DNA of 5,418 nt from contig JACZKN010000103.1 in NCBI GenBank assembly GCA_014859985.1, positions 1-5,418 of the forward strand. The letters are read 5' to 3'. The notes under the pieces were generated by a model that made no database searches, was not told the DNA's origin, and saw only the letters and a program-made list of their open reading frames with translations. Numbering within the stretch: position 1 is the stretch's first letter; each line of letters begins with the position of its first letter. This stretch comes from Candidatus Krumholzibacteriia bacterium (GTDB lineage: Bacteria > Krumholzibacteriota > Krumholzibacteriia > LZORAL124-64-63). This document shows positions 5,335-5,418 of the stretch, piece after piece. Position numbers and translations under genes: made by a program.

Positions 5335-5418
5335 TCAGCGGGAGAGGCTGGCGCTCGCGGGGTCGGTGTAGCGCCAGCGGCGCCCGGCGGCCAGGCGGAT
5401 GCCGACGCGGCCGGAGGC
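5335..5418 (-). CDS. C-terminal end of an unidentified upstream gene (partial)
   Basis: The last 27 codons and a TGA stop of a gene that enters from the right edge. The frame reads ASGRVGIRLAAGRRW and ends in DPASASLSR. Every sense codon in this frame ends in G or C, as in the neighbouring M16 genes, while the other frames do not show this. The tail is basic and Arg-rich. I do not recognise the family, and 27 residues are too few to assign one. The stop lies 217 bases before the start of the first M16 gene, so it may belong to the same transcript or to a separate unit. The codon pattern supports a real gene; its function is unknown. Confidence 0.55.
   Translation of the reverse strand, partial: ASGRVGIRLAAGRRWRYTDPASASLSR

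Noticed and set aside
1..5418. tRNA, rRNA, CRISPR array, insertion sequence, integrase or phage gene.
   Set aside because: None found by eye: no cloverleaf with CCA, no regularly spaced repeats, no transposase or integrase motifs, and no target-site duplication.

Overview
The window is GC-rich DNA, about two thirds or more G+C, with strongly G/C-biased third codon positions. Every gene I can support lies on the minus strand. Two encoded proteins have clear Sec signal peptides and a third has a probable one. One carries a LolA-like domain, which points to a Gram-negative (diderm) bacterium. The style of the M16 proteins recalls high-GC environmental phyla such as Eisenbacteria, Krumholzibacteriota, Gemmatimonadota or Acidobacteriota. 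That is an impression; the phylum cannot be fixed from this sequence.

Reading in the direction of transcription (right to left): 5335-5418 holds the last 27 codons of an unidentified upstream gene. A leader of about 217 bases follows, with a possible promoter. Then come two tandem genes for exported M16B (insulinase / mitochondrial processing peptidase-like) proteins. The first (3375-5117, 580 aa) has the zinc site HILEH. The second (1200-3323, 707 aa) has lost the zinc site but keeps the Arg/Tyr pair that the first lacks. Together they look like the catalytic and non-catalytic halves of one periplasmic heterodimeric zinc protease. A strong hairpin in the 51-base gap separates them, and a 12-bp stem-loop 27 bases after the second stop probably ends the transcript.

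The stretch 705-1199 has no convincing gene. It contains an AT-rich island (901-1000, 36% G+C), a 12-bp inverted repeat that could fold into a three-stem RNA, short repeats, and a weak promoter candidate for the genes further left. Those are an 89-aa, almost purely hydrophobic membrane protein (435-704) and, overlapping its stop codon, an unfinished gene for a probable exported protein (1-438). The best start of that last gene is an unusual CTG.

The most interesting points are: the roughly 130-residue insertion that separates the third zinc ligand from HxxEH in the catalytic M16 protein; the fusion of a LolA-like domain to the inactive M16 partner; the apparent CTG start in a CTGA overlap; and the AT-rich, possibly structured intergenic island.
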